64,000 bases of DNA from Dama dama (taxonomy: Eukaryota > Chordata > Mammalia > Artiodactyla > Cervidae): positions 496,001 through 560,000 of the forward strand of contig NW_026870906.1 in assembly GCF_033118175.1 (NCBI RefSeq), read 5' to 3'. Shown here in pieces: positions 1 through 14,096 of this stretch; the first letter of the stretch is position 1, and the number at the start of each line of letters is the position of its first letter. The notes beneath the pieces were generated by a model that had not been told where the DNA came from, made no database searches, and worked only from the letters and a program-made list of their open reading frames with translations. Position numbers and translations under genes: made by a program.

Positions 1-3000
1 GAAGCTCTTCATGTTTTTAAACACCGTTTCATGCTCCTCCTATTTTTCAGAACGCTTCATACTCCTCATATTTTTCAGACCGTTTCATGCTCCTCATATT
101 TTTGACAACTTTTGAAGCTCTTCACGTTTTTCAACACCGTTTTATGCTCTTCCTATTTTTCAGACCGTTTCATGCTCCTCCTAATTTCAGACCGTTTCAT
201 GCTCCTCATATTTTTGACACATTTTGAAGCTCTTCATATTTTTCAAGCCTTTTCATGCTCTTCATGTATTTCAGCACCGTTTCTTCCTCCTCTTATTTTT
301 CAGACCATTTAATGCTCCTCCTATTTTTGACAGCTTTTGTAGCTCTTCATATTTTTCACAGCTTTTCACGCTCTTCATGTTTTGCCTCACCATTTCATCC
401 TCCTCCTATTTTTCATACCGTTTCATGTTCCTCCAATTTTTCAGACCGTTTAATGCTCCTCCTATTTGTGACAGCTTTTGAAGCTCTTCATATTTTTCCA
501 GCTTTTCACGCTCTTCATGTTTTGCCTCACCCTTTCATCCTCCTCCTATTTTTCAGACCATTTTATGCTCCTGATATTTTTGACACCTTTTGAAGCTCTT
601 CATATTTTTTACATCTGTTCGTGCTCTTCATGTTTTTCAACACCGTTTCTTGCTCCTCCTATTTTTCAGACCGTTTCATGCTCCTCATATTTTTGAAACC
701 TTTTGAAGCTCTTCATATTTTTTACATTTGTTCATGCTCTTCACGTTTTTCAACACCGTTTCATGCTCCTCCTATTTTTCAGTCCGTTTCATGCTCCCCC
801 TATTTTTCAGACCGTTTCATGCTATTCATATTTTTGACATCTTTTGAAGCTCTTCATATTTTTCACACTTTTTCATGCTCTTCATGTTTTTCAACACCGT
901 TTCATGCTCCTCCTATTTTTGAGACCGTTTCGTGCTCCTCATATTTTTAACATCTTTTGAAGTTCTTCACATTTTTGACACATTTTCATGCTCTTCATGT
1001 GTTTCAAGACTGTTTCATGCTCCTACTATTTTTCAGACCGTTTCATGCTCCTCCTGTTTTCAGACCGTTTCATGCTCCTCATATTTTTGACACCTTTTGA
1101 AGTTCCTCATATTTTTCACACATTTTCATGCTCTTCATGTTTTTCATCACCGGTTCATGCTCCTCCTATTTTTCAGACCATTTCATGCTCCTCATATTTT
1201 TGACAAATTTTGAAGCTCTTCATATTTTTCACACCATTTCATGCTCTTCATGCATTTCAACACCATTTCATGCTCCTCATATTTTTCAGACCATTTCATG
1301 CTCTTCATATGTTTGACACCTTTGGAAGCTCTTCATATTTTTCACACGTTTTCAGGCTCTTCATGTTTTTCAACACCGTTTCATGCTCCTCCTATTTTTC
1401 AGACCGTTTCATGCTCCTCATATTTTTGTCACCTTTTGAAGCTCTTCATATTTTTGACACCATTTCATGCTCTTCATGTTTTTCAACAACGTTTCATGCT
1501 CCTACTATTTTTCAGGTCATTTCATGCTCCTCCTGTACTCAGACCGTTTCAAGCTCCTGATATTTTTGACTCGTTTTGCAGCTCCTTATATTTTTCACAC
1601 ATTTTTATGCTCTTCATGTTTTTCAACACGGTTTCATGGTTCTCTTATTTTTCACACCGTTTCATGCTCTTGATATTTTGACATCTTTCCAAGCTCTTCA
1701 TATTTTTCACACCTTTTCAGGCTCTTCATATTTTTCAACACCGTTTCATGCTCTTCATATCTTTCAATCTGTTTCCTGCTCCTCATATTTTTCAGACCAA
1801 TTCATGCTCCTCATAATTTTGACACCTTTTGAAGCTCTTCAAATTTTTCACACCTTTTCATGCTCTTCATGTTTTTCAACACCGTTTCATGCGCCTCATA
1901 TTTTTCCAACCGTTTCATGCTCTTCATGCATTTCAACTGCGTTTCATGTTCCTATATTTTTCAAACCATTTCATGCTCTTCATATTTTTGAAACCTTTTG
2001 AAGCTCTTCATATTTTTCACACCTTTTCAGGCTCTTCATGTTTTTCAACACGACTTCATGTTCCTCCTGTTTTTCAGACCGTTTCATGCTCCTCATATTT
2101 TTGACACCTTTTGAAGCTTTTCATATTTTTCACACTTTTTCATGCTCTTCATATATTTCAACAGCGTTTCATGATCCTCCTATTTTTCAGTCCGCTTCAT
2201 GCTCCTCATATTTTTGAAAACTTTTGAAGCTCTTCATATTTTTCACACCTTTTCATGCTCTTCATGTGTTTCAACACCGTTTCATGCTCCTACTACTTTT
2301 CAGATCGTTTCATGCTCCTCCTGTTTTCAGACCGTTTCATGCTCCTCCTATTTTTGACAGCTTTTGAAGCTCTTCATATTTTTAACAGCTTTGCAGGCTC
2401 TTGATGTTTTTCAACACAGTTTCATGCTCCTCATGTTGTTCAGACCGTTTCATGCTCCTCATATTTTTGACACCTTTTGAAGCTCTTCATATTTTTCACA
2501 CCTTTTCATGTTCTTCATGTTTTTCATCACAGTTTCATGCTCCTCATATTTTTCAGAATGTTTCATGCTCCTCATATTTTTGACATCTTTTAAAGCTCTT
2601 CATATTTTTCACACTATTCCATGCTCTTCATATTTTTCAACACCATTTCATGCTCCTCCTATGTTTCAGTCCGCTTCATTCTCCTCATATTTTTCAGACC
2701 GTTTCATGATACTCATATTTTTGACACCTTTTGAAGCTCTTCATATTTTTCACACCTTTTCATGCTCTTCATGTTTTTCATCATCATTTCATGCTCCTCA
2801 TATTTTTCAGAATGTTTCATGCTCCTCATATATTTGACATCTTTTAAAGCTCTTCATATTTTTCACACTATTTCATGCTCTTCATGTTTTTCAACACCGT
2901 TTCATGCTCCTCCTATTTTTCAGTCCGTTTCATGCTCCCCCTATTTTTCAGACCGTTTCATGCTACTCATATTTTTGACACCTTTTGAAACTCTTCATAT

Positions 3001-4500
3001 TTTTCACACCTTTTCATGCTCTTCATGTTTTTCAACACCGTTTCATGCTCCTCCTATTTTTCAGACCGTTTCATGCTCCCCCTATTTTTCAGACCCTTTC
3101 ATGCTCCTCATTTTTGACACGGTTTGAAGCTCTTCATGTTTTTCAACACCGTTTCTTGCTCTTCCCACTTTTCATACCGTTTCATCCTCTCCTATTTTCA
3201 GACCGTTTCATGCTCCTCATATTTTTACACATTTTGAAGTTCCTCATATTTTTCACACATTTTGATGCTCTTCATGTTTTTCAACACCGTTTCATGTTCC
3301 TCATATTTTTCAGAATGTTTCATGCTCCTCATATTTTTCATACCGTTTCATACTCCTCATATTTTTGACACCTTTTGAAGCTCTTCATATTTTTCACACC
3401 TTTTCATGCTCTTCATGTTTTTCAACACCGTGGCATGCTCCTCCTGTTATATTTCTCAGACCGTTTCATGCTCCTCATATTTTTGACACCTTTTGAAGCT
3501 CTTCATATTTTTCACACTTTTCCATGCTCTCCATGTTTTTCAACAACGTTTCATGCTCCTCCTTTTTTTCAGACCTTTTCTTGCTCTTCATATTTTTGAC
3601 ACATTTTGAAGTTCTTCATATTTTTCACACCTTTTCAGCCTCTTCATGTTTTTCAACACCGTGGCATGCTCCTTCTGTTTTTCAGACCGTTTCATGCTCC
3701 TCATATTTTTGACACCTTTGAAGCTCTTCTTATTTTTCACACTTTTTCATCTCTCCATGTTTTTCAACACCGTTTCATGCTCCTCCTATTTTCAGACCAT
3801 TTCAGGCTCCTCATATTTTTACACATTTTGAAGTTCCTCATATTTTTCAACATTTTGATTCTCTTCATGTTTTTCAACACCGTTTCATGCTCCTCATATT
3901 TTCAGAATGTTTCATGCTCCTCATATTTTTCAGACCGTTTCATGCTCCTCATACTTTTGACATCTTTTGAAGCTCTTCATCTTTTTCACACCTTTTCATG
4001 CTCTTCATGTTTTTCAACACCATTTCATGCTCCTATTATATTTCAGACCGTTTCATGCTTCACATATTTTTGATACCTTTTTAAGCTCTTCATGATTTTC
4101 AACACTGTATCATGCTCCCCCTATTTTTTAGACCGGTTAATGCTACTCATATTTTTGACATCTTTTAAAGCTCTTCATATTTTTCACACTTTTTCATGCT
4201 CTTCATGTATTTCAACAGCGTTTCATGCTCCTCCTTTTTTGCAGACAGCTTCATGCTCCTCATAATTTTCATACGGTTTCATGCTCCTCATATTTTTGAC
4301 ACCTTTTGAAGCTCTTCAGGTTTTTCACACCTGGCTCTTCATATTTTTCACACTATTTCATGTTCTTCATGTTTTTCAACACCGTTTCATGCTCCTCCTA
4401 TTTTTCAGTCCGCTTCATGCTCCTCATATTTTTCAGACCGTTTCATGCTCCTCATATTTTTGACACCTTTTGAAGCTCTTCATATTTTTCACACCTTTTC
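1..4500 (+). repeat. Irregular family-1 section at the left edge
   Basis: 113-bp family-1 units with many local losses and gains of single monomers. Some D monomers are replaced by extra C-type copies (for example tandem CAGACC-ending monomers near 770-830), and variant monomers with GCCTCACC occur at 380-540. No regular super-unit could be read before about 4,500, although short duplications are present (see 2,508-3,015). The first ~770 bp recur at 33,701, and about 2,755-2,985 recurs at about 35,048. Nothing other than satellite is present. Confidence 0.85.
2508..3015 (+). repeat. Tandem pair of 254-bp segments
   Basis: The segment beginning at 2,508 (CTTCATGTTTTTCATCA, then a monomer with TTTCAGAATG, then GACATCTTTTAAAGC) restarts at 2,762 in the same order. 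The spacing is 254 bp, which is nine monomers and not a whole number of 113-bp units. The second copy differs at scattered bases (TATATTTGACATC, CCCCCTATTT). The AGAATG monomer followed by TTTTAAAGC also marks each super-unit at 4,501, 7,421, 10,706, 14,221 and 17,136, so this pair contains the marker segment of the super-repeat. Confidence 0.85.
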
Positions 4501-7296
4501 ATGTTCTTCATGTTTTTCATCACAGTTTCATGCTCCTCCTATTTTTCAGAATGTTTCATGCTCCTCATATTTTTGACATCTTTTAAAGCTCTTCATATTT
4601 TTCACACTATTTCATGCTCTTCATGTTTTTCAACACCGTTTCATGCTCCTCCTATTTTTCAGTCTGCTTCATGCTCCTCATATTTTTCAGACCGTTTCAT
4701 GCTACTCATATTTTTGACACCTTTTGAAACTCTTCATATTTTTCACATCTTTTCATGCTCTTCATGTTTTTCAACCCCGTTTCATGCTCCTCCTATTTTT
4801 AGCATCTTTTGAAGTTCTTCACATTTTTGACACTTTTTCATGCGGCTTCTTGTATTTCAACACTGTTTCATGCTCCTACTATTTTTCAGACCGTTTCATG
4901 TTCCTCCTGTTTTCAGACCGTTTCATGCTCCTCATATTTTTGACACATTTTGAAGTTCCTCATATTTTTCACACTTTTTCATGCTCTTCATGTTTTTCAT
5001 CACCGGTTCATGCTCCTCCTATTTTTCAGACCGTTTCATGCTCCTCATATTTTTGACACATTTTGAAGCTCTTCATATTTTTCACACAATTTCATGCTCT
5101 TCATGCATTTAAACACCGTTTCATGCTCCTGATATTTTTGAGACCATTTCATGCTCTTCATATATTTGACACCTTTGGAAGCTCTTCATATTTTTCACAC
5201 GTTTTCAGGCTCTTCATGTTTTTCAACACCGTTTCATGCTCCTCCTATTTTTCACACCGTTTCATGCTCTTCATATTTTTGACATCTTTTCAAGCTCTTC
5301 ATGTTTTTCACACCTTTTCAGGCTCTTCGTGTTTTTCAACACCTTTTCATGCTCCTCATATTTTTCATACCGTTTCATGCTCCTCATATTTTTGAGACCT
5401 TTTGAAGCTCTTCATATTTTTCACACCTTTTCATGCTCTTCATGTTTTTCAACACCGTTTCATGCTCCTCATTTTTTTCAAACCGTTTCATGCTCCTCCT
5501 TTTTTTCAGACCGTTTCTTGCTCTTCATATTTTTGACACATTTTGAAGCTCTTCATATTTTTCGCACCATTTCATGCTCTTCATGCATTTCAACACCGTT
5601 TCATGCTCCTATATTCTTTCAGACCGTTTCATGCTCCTCATATTTTTGACACCTTTTGAAGCTCTTCATATTTTTCACACTTTTTCATGCTCTCCATGTT
5701 TTTCAACACCGTTTCATGCTCCTCCTATTTTTCAGACCGTTTCATGCTCCTCATATTTTTGACACGGTTTGAAGCTCTTCATGTTTTTCAACACCGTTTC
5801 ATGCTCTTCCCATTTTTCATACCGTTTCATCCTCTCCTATTTTCAGACCATTTCATGCTCCTCATATTTTTACACATTTTGAAGTTCCTCATATTTTTCA
5901 CACATTTTGATGCTCTTCATGTTTTTCAACACCGTTTCATGCTCCTCATATTTTTCAGAATTTTTCATGCTCCTCATATTTTTCAGACCGTTTCATGCTC
6001 CTCATATTTTTGACACCTTTTGAAGCTCTTCATATTTTTCACACCTTTTCATGCTCTTTATGTTTTTCAACACCGTTTCATGATCATCATATTTTTCAGA
6101 ATGTTTCATGCGCCTCATATTTTTGATATCTTTTAAAGCTCTTCATATTTTTCACACTTTTTCATGCTCTTCATGTATTTCAACAGCGTTTCATGCTCCT
6201 CCTTTTTTGCAGACAGCTTCATGCTCCTCATATTTTTCAGACCGTTTCATGGTCCTCATATTTTTGACACCTTTTGTAGCTCTGCATCTTTTTCACACCT
6301 GGCTCTTCCTATTTTTCAACACCGTTTCATATTCCTCCAATTTTCAGACCGTTTCATGCTCCTCATATTTTTGACACCTTTCGAAGCTCTTCATGTTTTT
6401 CACACCTGGCTCTTCATATTTTTCAACACCGTTTCATGCTCCTCCTATTTTTCAGACCATTTCGTGCTTCTCATATTTTTGACACATTTTGAAGCTCCAC
6501 GTATATTTCACACATTTTCATGCTCTTCATGTTTTTCAACACCGTTTCATGCTCCTATTATATTTCAGACCGTTTCATGCTCCACATATTTTTGATACCT
6601 TTTTAAGCTCTTCATGATATTCAACACTGTATCATGCTCCTCCTATTTTTCAGACCGTTTAATGCTCCTCATATTTTTGACTCCTTTTGAAGCTCTTCAT
6701 ATTTTTCACACATTTTCATGCTCTTCTTTTTTTCAACACCGTTTCATGCTCCTCCTATTTTTCAGACCGTTTATTGTTCGTCATATTTTTGACACCTTTT
6801 GAAGCTCTTTATATTTTTCACACCTTTTCACGCTCTTCATGTTTTTCAACACCGTTTCGTGCTCCTCATATTTTTCAGACCGTTTCATGCTCCTCATATT
6901 TTTGACACATTTTGAAGCTCTTCATGTTTTTCAACACCGTTTCATGCCCTTTCTATTTTTCAGAAAGTTTCATGCTTCTCCTATTTTTCAGAGCGTTTCA
7001 AGCTCCTCATATTTTTGACAACTTTTGAAGCTCTTCATATTTTTCACACCTTTTCAGGCTCTTCATATTTTTCAACACCGTTTCATGCTACTCCTATTTT
7101 TGAGACCGTTTCGTGCTCCTCATATTTTAACATCTTTTGAAGCTCTTCATATTTTTGACACCTTTTCATGCTCTTCATGTGTTTCAACACCGTTTCATGC
7201 TCCTACTACTTTTCAGATCGTTTCATGCTCCTCCTGTTTTCAGACCATTTCATGCTCCTCATATTTTTGACAGCTTTTGAAGCTCTACATATTTTT
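4501..7296 (+). repeat. Super-unit 1, beta subtype
   Basis: About 2.8 kb of 113-bp units in the order seen in the following super-units. It starts at the TTTTTCATCACAG / CAGAATG / TTTTAAAGC marker. Beta diagnostics are GATATTTTTGAGACC near 5,130, GACACCTTTGGAAGC near 5,170 and ATGCATTT just upstream. Compared with later beta copies it lacks roughly 0.5 kb after about 5,230. It includes the landmark pair with ACACATTTTGAAGTTCCTC and ACATTTTGATGC near 5,870-5,920, and the CACACCTGGCTCTTC monomers near 6,300-6,410. Confidence 0.8.
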
Positions 7297-10200
7297 ACCA
7301 GCTTTTCAGGCTCTTGATGTTTTTCAACACAGTTTCATTCTCCTCATATTTTTCAGACCGTTTCATGCTCCTCATATTTTTGACATCTTTTGAAGCTCTT
7401 CATATTTTTCACACCTTTTCATGTTCTTCATGTTTTTCATGACAGTTTCATGCTCCTCATATTTTTCAGAATTTTTCATGCTCCTCATATTTTTGACATC
7501 TTTTAAAGCTCTTCATATTATTCACACTATTTCATGCTCTTCATGTTTTTCAACACCGTTTCATGCTCCTCCTATTTTTCAGTCCGCTTCATGCTCCTCA
7601 TATTTTTCAGACCGTTTCATGCTACTCATATTTTTGACACCTTTTGAAACTCTTCATATTTTTCACACCTTTTCATGCTCTTCATGTTTTTCAACCCCGT
7701 TTCTTGCTCCTCCTATTTGTAGCATCTTTTGAAGTTCTTCACATTTTTGACACTTTTTCATGCGGCTTCTTGTGTTTCAACACTGTTTCATGCTCCTACT
7801 ATTTTTCAGACCGTTTCATGCTCCTCCTGTTTTCAGACCGTTTCATGCTCCTCATATTTTTGACACATTTTGAAGCTCTTCATATTTTTCACACCATTTC
7901 ATGCTCTTCATGTATTTCAAAAACGTTTCATGCTCCTGATATTTTTCAGACCATTTCATGCTCTTCATATTTTTGACACCTTTGAAAGCTCTTCATATTT
8001 TTCACACGTTTTCAGGCTCTTCATGTTTTTCAACACCGTTTCATGCTCCTCCTATTTTTCAGACCGTTTCATGCTCCTCATATTTTTGACATCTTTAGAT
8101 GCTCTTCATGTTTTTCAACAGCATTTCATGCTCCTCCTATTTTTCAGACCATTTCATGCTCCTCATATTTTTGTCACCTTTTGAAGCTCTTCATATTTTT
8201 GACACCATTTCATGCTCTTCATGTTTTTCAACACCGTTTCATGCTCCTACTATTTTTCAGATCAGTTCATGCTCCTCCTGTGCTCAGACCGTTTCAAGCT
8301 CCTCATATATTTGACACGTTTTGCAGCTCCTTATATTTTTCACACATTTTAATGCTCTTCATGTTTTTCAACACGGTTTCATGCTTCTCTTATTTTTCAC
8401 ACCGTTTCATGCTCCTCATATTTTTGACATCTTTTCAAGCTCTTCATGTTTTTAACACCTTTTCAGGCTCTTCGTGTTTTTCAACATCGTTTCATGCTCC
8501 TCCTGTTTTTCAGACCGTTTCATGCTCTTCATATTTTTGAAACCTTTTGAAGCTCTTCATATTTTTCACACCTTTTCAGGCTCTTCATGTTTTTCAACAC
8601 CATGGCATGCTCCTCCTGTTTTTCAGACCGTTTCATGCTCCTCATATTTTTGACACCTTTTGAAGCTCTTCATATTTTTCACACTTTTTCATGCTCTCCA
8701 TGTTTTTCAACACCGTTTCATGCTCCTCCTATTTTTCAGACCGTTTCATGCTCCTCATATTTTTGACACGGTTTGAAGCTCTTCATGTTTTTCAACACCG
8801 TTTCATGCTCTTCCCATTTTTCATACCGTTTCATCCTCTCCTATTTTCAGACCATTTCATGCTCCTCATATTTTTACACATTTTGAAGTTCCTCATATTT
8901 TTCACACATTTTGATGCTCTTCATGTTTTTCAACACCGTTTCATGCTCCTCATATTTTTCAGAATGTTTCATGCTCCTCATATTTTTCATACCTTTTCAT
9001 GCTCCTCATATTTTTGAGACCTTTTGAAGCTCTTCATATTTTTCACACATTTTCATGCTCTTCATGTTTTTCAACACCGTTTCATGCTCCTCATTTTTTT
9101 CAAACCGTTTCATGCTCCTCCTTTTTTTCAGACCGTTTCTTGCTCTTCATATTTTTGACACATTTTGAAGCTCTTCATATTTTTCACACCATTTCATGCT
9201 CTTCATGCATTTCAACACCGTTTAATGCTCCTATATTTTTTCAGACCGTTTCATGCTTCTCATATTTTTGACACCTTTTGAAGCTCTTCATATTTTTCAC
9301 ACATTTTCATGCTCTCCATGTTTTTCAACAGCGTTTCATGCTCCTCCTATTTTTCAGACCGTTTCATGCTCCTCATATTTTTGACACGGTTTGAAGCTCT
9401 TCATGTTTTTCAACACCGTTTCACGCTCTTCCCATTTTTCATACCGTTTCATCCTCTCCTATTTTCAGACCATTTCATGCTCCTCATATTTTTACACATT
9501 TTGAAGTTCCTCATATTTTTCACACATTTTGATGCTCTTCATGTTTTTCAACACCGTTTCATGCTCCTCATATTTTTCAGAGTTTTTCATGCTCCTCATA
9601 TTTTTCAGACCGTTTCATGCTCCTCATATTTTTGACACCTTTTGAAGCTCTTCATATTTTTCACACCTTTTCATGCTCTTCATGTTTTTCAACACCGTTT
9701 CATGATCCTCATATATTTCAGAATGTTTCTTGTGCCTCATATTTTTGACATATTTTAAAGCTCTTCATATTTTTCACACCTTTTCATGCTCTTCATGTAT
9801 TTGAACAGCGTTTCTTGCTCCTCCTTTTTTGCAGACAGCTTCATGCTCCTCATATTTTTCAGACCGTTTCATGCTCCTCATATTTTTGACACCTTTTGTA
9901 GCTCTTCATCTTTTTCACACCTGGCTCTTCATATTTTTCAACACCGTTTCATATTCCTCCTATTTTCAGACCGTTTCATGCTCCTCATATTTTTGACACC
10001 TTTCGAAGCTCTTCATGTTTTTCACACCTGGCTCTTCATATTTTTCAACACCGTTTCATGCTCCTCCTATTTTTCAGACCATTTCGTGCTTCTCATATTT
10101 TTGACACATTTTGAAGCTCCACGTATATTTCACACATTTTCATGCTCTTCATGTTTTTCAACACCGTTTCATGCTCCTATTATATTTCAGACCGTTTCAT

Positions 10201-10581
10201 GCTCCACATATTTTTGATACCTTTTTAAGCTCTTCATGATTTTCAACACTGTATCATGCTCCTCCTATTTTTCAGACCGTTTAATGCTCCTCATATTTTT
10301 GACACATTTTGAAGCTCTTCATGTTTTTCAACACCGTTTCATGCTTTTTCTATTTTTCAGAACGTTTCATGCTTCTCCTATTTTTCAGACCGTTTCAAGC
10401 TCCTCATATTTTTGACATCTTTTGAAGCTCTTCATATTTTTGACACCATTTCATGCTCTTCATGTGTTTCAACACCATTTCATGCTCCTACTACTTTTCA
10501 GATCGTTTCATGCTCCTCCTGTTTTCAGACCGTTTCAAGCTCCTCCTATTTTTGACAGCTTTTGAAGCTCTTCTTATTGTT
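7297..10581 (+). repeat. Super-unit 2, alpha subtype
   Basis: 3,285 bp from one ACCAGC landmark to the next. Alpha diagnostics are ATTTTTACCAGC at its start, GTATTTCAAAAACG near 7,912, GATATTTTTCAGACC near 7,940, GACACCTTTGAAAGC near 7,976 and CACATTTTAATGC near 8,342. It lacks the 113-bp unit carrying CATCACCGGTTCATG that other copies keep near their equivalent position. It also keeps a 113-bp unit with ACCATGGCATGC near 8,600 that the next copy lacks. About two units are missing near 10,300 relative to the next copy. Confidence 0.83.
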
Positions 10582-13500
10582 ACCAGCTTTTCAGGCTCTT
10601 GATGTTTTTCAACACAGTTTCATGCTCCTCATATTTTTCAGACCGTTTCATGCTCCTCATATTTTTGACACCTTTTGAAGCTCTTCATATTTTTCACACC
10701 TTTTCATGTTCTTCATGTTTTTCATCACAGTTTCATGCTCCTCATATTTTTCAAAATGTTTCATGCTCCTCATATTTTTGACATCTTTTAAAGCTCTTCA
10801 TATTTTTCACAGTATTTCATCCTCTTCATGTTTTTCAACACCGTTTCATGCTTCTTTTAGTTTTCAGTCCGCTTCATGCTCCTCATATTTTTCAGACCGT
10901 TTCATGATACTCATATTTTTGACACCTTTTGAAGCTCTTCATATTTTTCACACCTTTTCATGCTCTTCCTGTTTTTCAACCCCGTTTCATGCTCCTCCTA
11001 TTTTTAGCATCTTTTGAAGTTCTTCACATTTTTGACACTTTTTCATGCGGCTTCTTGTGTTTCAACACTGTTTCATGCTCCTACTATTTTTCAGACCGTT
11101 TCATGTTCCTCCTGTTTTCAGACCGTTTCATGCTCCTCATATTTTTGACACATTTTGAAGTTCCTCATATTTTTCACACCTTTTCATGCTCTTCATGTTT
11201 TTCATCACCGGTTCATGTTCCTCCTATTTTTCAGACCGTTTCATGCTCCTCATATTTTTGACACATTTTGAAGCTCTTCATATTTTTCACACCATTTCAT
11301 GCTCTTCATGCATTTCAACACGGTTTCATGCTCCTGATATTTTTGAGACCATTTCATGCTCTTCATATTTTTGACACCTTTGGAAGCTCTTCATATTTTT
11401 ACACGTTTTCAGGCTCTTCATGTTTTTCAACACCGTTTCATGCTCCTCCTATTTTTCAGACCGTTTCATGCTCCTCATATTTTTGACATCTTTAGATGCT
11501 CTTCATGTTTTTCAACAGCGTTTCATGCTCCTCCTATTTTTCAGACCATTTCATGCTCCTCATATTTTTGTCACCTTTTGAAGCTCTTCATATTTTTGAC
11601 ACCATTTCATGCTCTTCATGTTTTTCAACACCGTTTCATGCTCCTACTATTTTTCAGATCAGTTCATGCTCCTCCTGTGCTCAGACCGTTTCAAGCTCCT
11701 CATATATTTGACATGTTTTGCACCTCCTTATATTTTTCACACATTTCCATGCTCTTCATGTTTTTCAACACGGTTTCATGCTTCTCTTATTTTTCACACC
11801 GTTTCATGCTCTTCATATTTTTGACATCTTTTCAAGCTCTTCATGTTTTTCACACCTTTTCTGGCTCTTCGGGTTTTTCAACACCGTTTCATGCTCCTCC
11901 TGTTTTTCAGAGCGTTTCATGCACTTCATATTTTTGACACCTTTTGAAGCTCTTCATATTTTTCACACTTTTTCATGCTCTCCATGTTTTTCAACACCGT
12001 TTCATGCTCCTCCTATTTTTCAGACCGTTTCATGCTCCTCATATTTTTGACACGGTTTGAAGCTCTTCATGTTTTTCAACACCGTTTCATGCTCTTCCCA
12101 TTTTTCATACCGTTTCATCTTCTCCTATTTTCAGACCATTTCATGCTCCTCATATTTTTACACATTTTGAAGTTCCTCATATTTTTCACACATTTTGATG
12201 CTCTTCATGTTTTTCAACACCGTTTCATGCTCCTCATATTTTTCAGAATGTTTCATGCTCCTCATATTTTTCGTACCTTTTCATGCTCCTCATATTTTTG
12301 AGACCTTTTGAAGCTCTTCATATTTTTCACACATTTTCATGCTCTTCATGTTTTTCAACACCGTTTCATGCTCCTCATTTTTTTCAAACCGTTTCATGCT
12401 CCTCCTTTTTTTCAGACCGTTTCTTGCTCTTCATATTTTTGACACATTTTGAAGCTCTTCATATTTTTCACACCATTTCATGCTCTTCATGCATTTCAAC
12501 ACCGTTTCATGCTCCTATATTTTTTCAGACCGTTTCATGCTTCTCATATTTTTGACACCTTTTGAAGCTCTTCATATTTTTCACACTTTTTCATGCTCTC
12601 CATGTTTTTCAACAGCGTTTCATGCTCCTCCTATTTTTCAGACCGTTTCATGCTCCTCATATTTTTGACACGGTTTGAAGCTCTTCATGTTTTTCAACAC
12701 CGTTTCATGCTCTTCCCATTTTTCATACCGTTTCATCCTCTCCTATTTTCAGACCATTTCATGCTCCTCATATTTTTACACATTTTGAAGTTCCTCATAT
12801 TTTTCACACATTTTGATGCTCTTCATGTTTTTCAACACCGTTTCATGCTCCTCATATTTTTCAGAATTTTTCATGCTCTTCATATTTTTCAGACCGTTTC
12901 ATGCTCCTCATATTTTTGACACCTTTTGAAGCTCTTCATATTTTTCACACCTTTTCATGCTCTTCATGTTTTTCAACACCGTTTCATGATCCTCATATAT
13001 TTCAGAATGTTTCATGTGCCTCATATTTTTGACATCTTTTAAAGCTCTTCATATTTTTCACACCTTTTCATGCTCTTCATGTATTTGAACAGCGTTTCAT
13101 GCTCCTCCTTTTTTGCAGACAGCTTCATGCTCCTCATATTTTTCAGACCGTTTCATGCTCCTCATATTTTTGACACCTTTTGTAGCTCTTCATGTTTTTC
13201 ACACCTGGCTCTTCATATTTTTCAACACCGTTTCATGCTCCTCCTATTTTTCAGACCATTTCGTGCTTCTCATATTTTTGACACATTTTGAAGCTCCACG
13301 TATATTTCACACATTTTCATGCTCTTCATGTTTTTCAACACCGTTTCATGCTCCTATTATATTTCAGACCTTTTCATGCTCCACATATTTTTGATACCTT
13401 TTTAAGCTCTTCATGATTTTCAACACTGTATCATGCTCCTCCTATTTTTCAGACCGTTTAATGCTCCTCATATTTTTGACTCCTTTTGAAGCTCTTCATA

Positions 13501-14096
13501 TTTTTCACACATTTTCATGCTCTTCTTTTTTTCAACACCGTTTCATGCTCCTCCTATTTTTCAGACCGTTTATTGCTCGTCATATTTTTGACACCTTTTG
13601 AAGCTCTTTATATTTTTCACACCTTTTCACGCTCTTCATGTTTTTAAACACCGTTTCATGCTCCTCATATTTTTCAGACCGTTTCATGCTCCTCATATTT
13701 TTGACACATTTTGAAGCTCTTCATGTTTTTCAAAATCGTTTCATGCTCTTCCTATTTTTCAGAACGTTTCATGCTTCTCCTATTTTTCAGACCGTTTCAA
13801 GCTCCTCATATTTTTGACAACTTTTGAAGCTCTTCATATTTTTCACACCTTTTCAGGCTCTTCATATTTTTCAACACCGTTTCATGCTCCTCCTATTTTT
13901 GAGACCGTTTCGTGCTCCTCATATTTTTGACATCTTTTGAAGCTCTTCATATTTTTGACACCTTTTCATGCTCTTCATGTGTTTCAACACCGTTTCATGC
14001 TCCTACTACTTTTCAGATCGTTTCATGCTCCTCCTGTTTTCAGACCATTTCATGCTCCTCATATTTTTGACAGCTTTTGAAGCTCTTCATATTTTT
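10582..14096 (+). repeat. Super-unit 3, beta subtype
   Basis: 3,515 bp between ACCAGC landmarks, the longest in the series. Beta diagnostics are ATTGTTACCAGC at its start, GATATTTTTGAGACC near 11,334, GACACCTTTGGAAGC near 11,380 and CACATTTCCATGC near 11,740. It shares private variants with the copy at 17,012 (CTTCTTTTAGTTTTCAG near 10,852; CTCTTCGGGTTTTTC near 11,868). From 10,706 to about 12,560 the two run parallel at a constant offset of 6,430-6,431 bp. Confidence 0.85.
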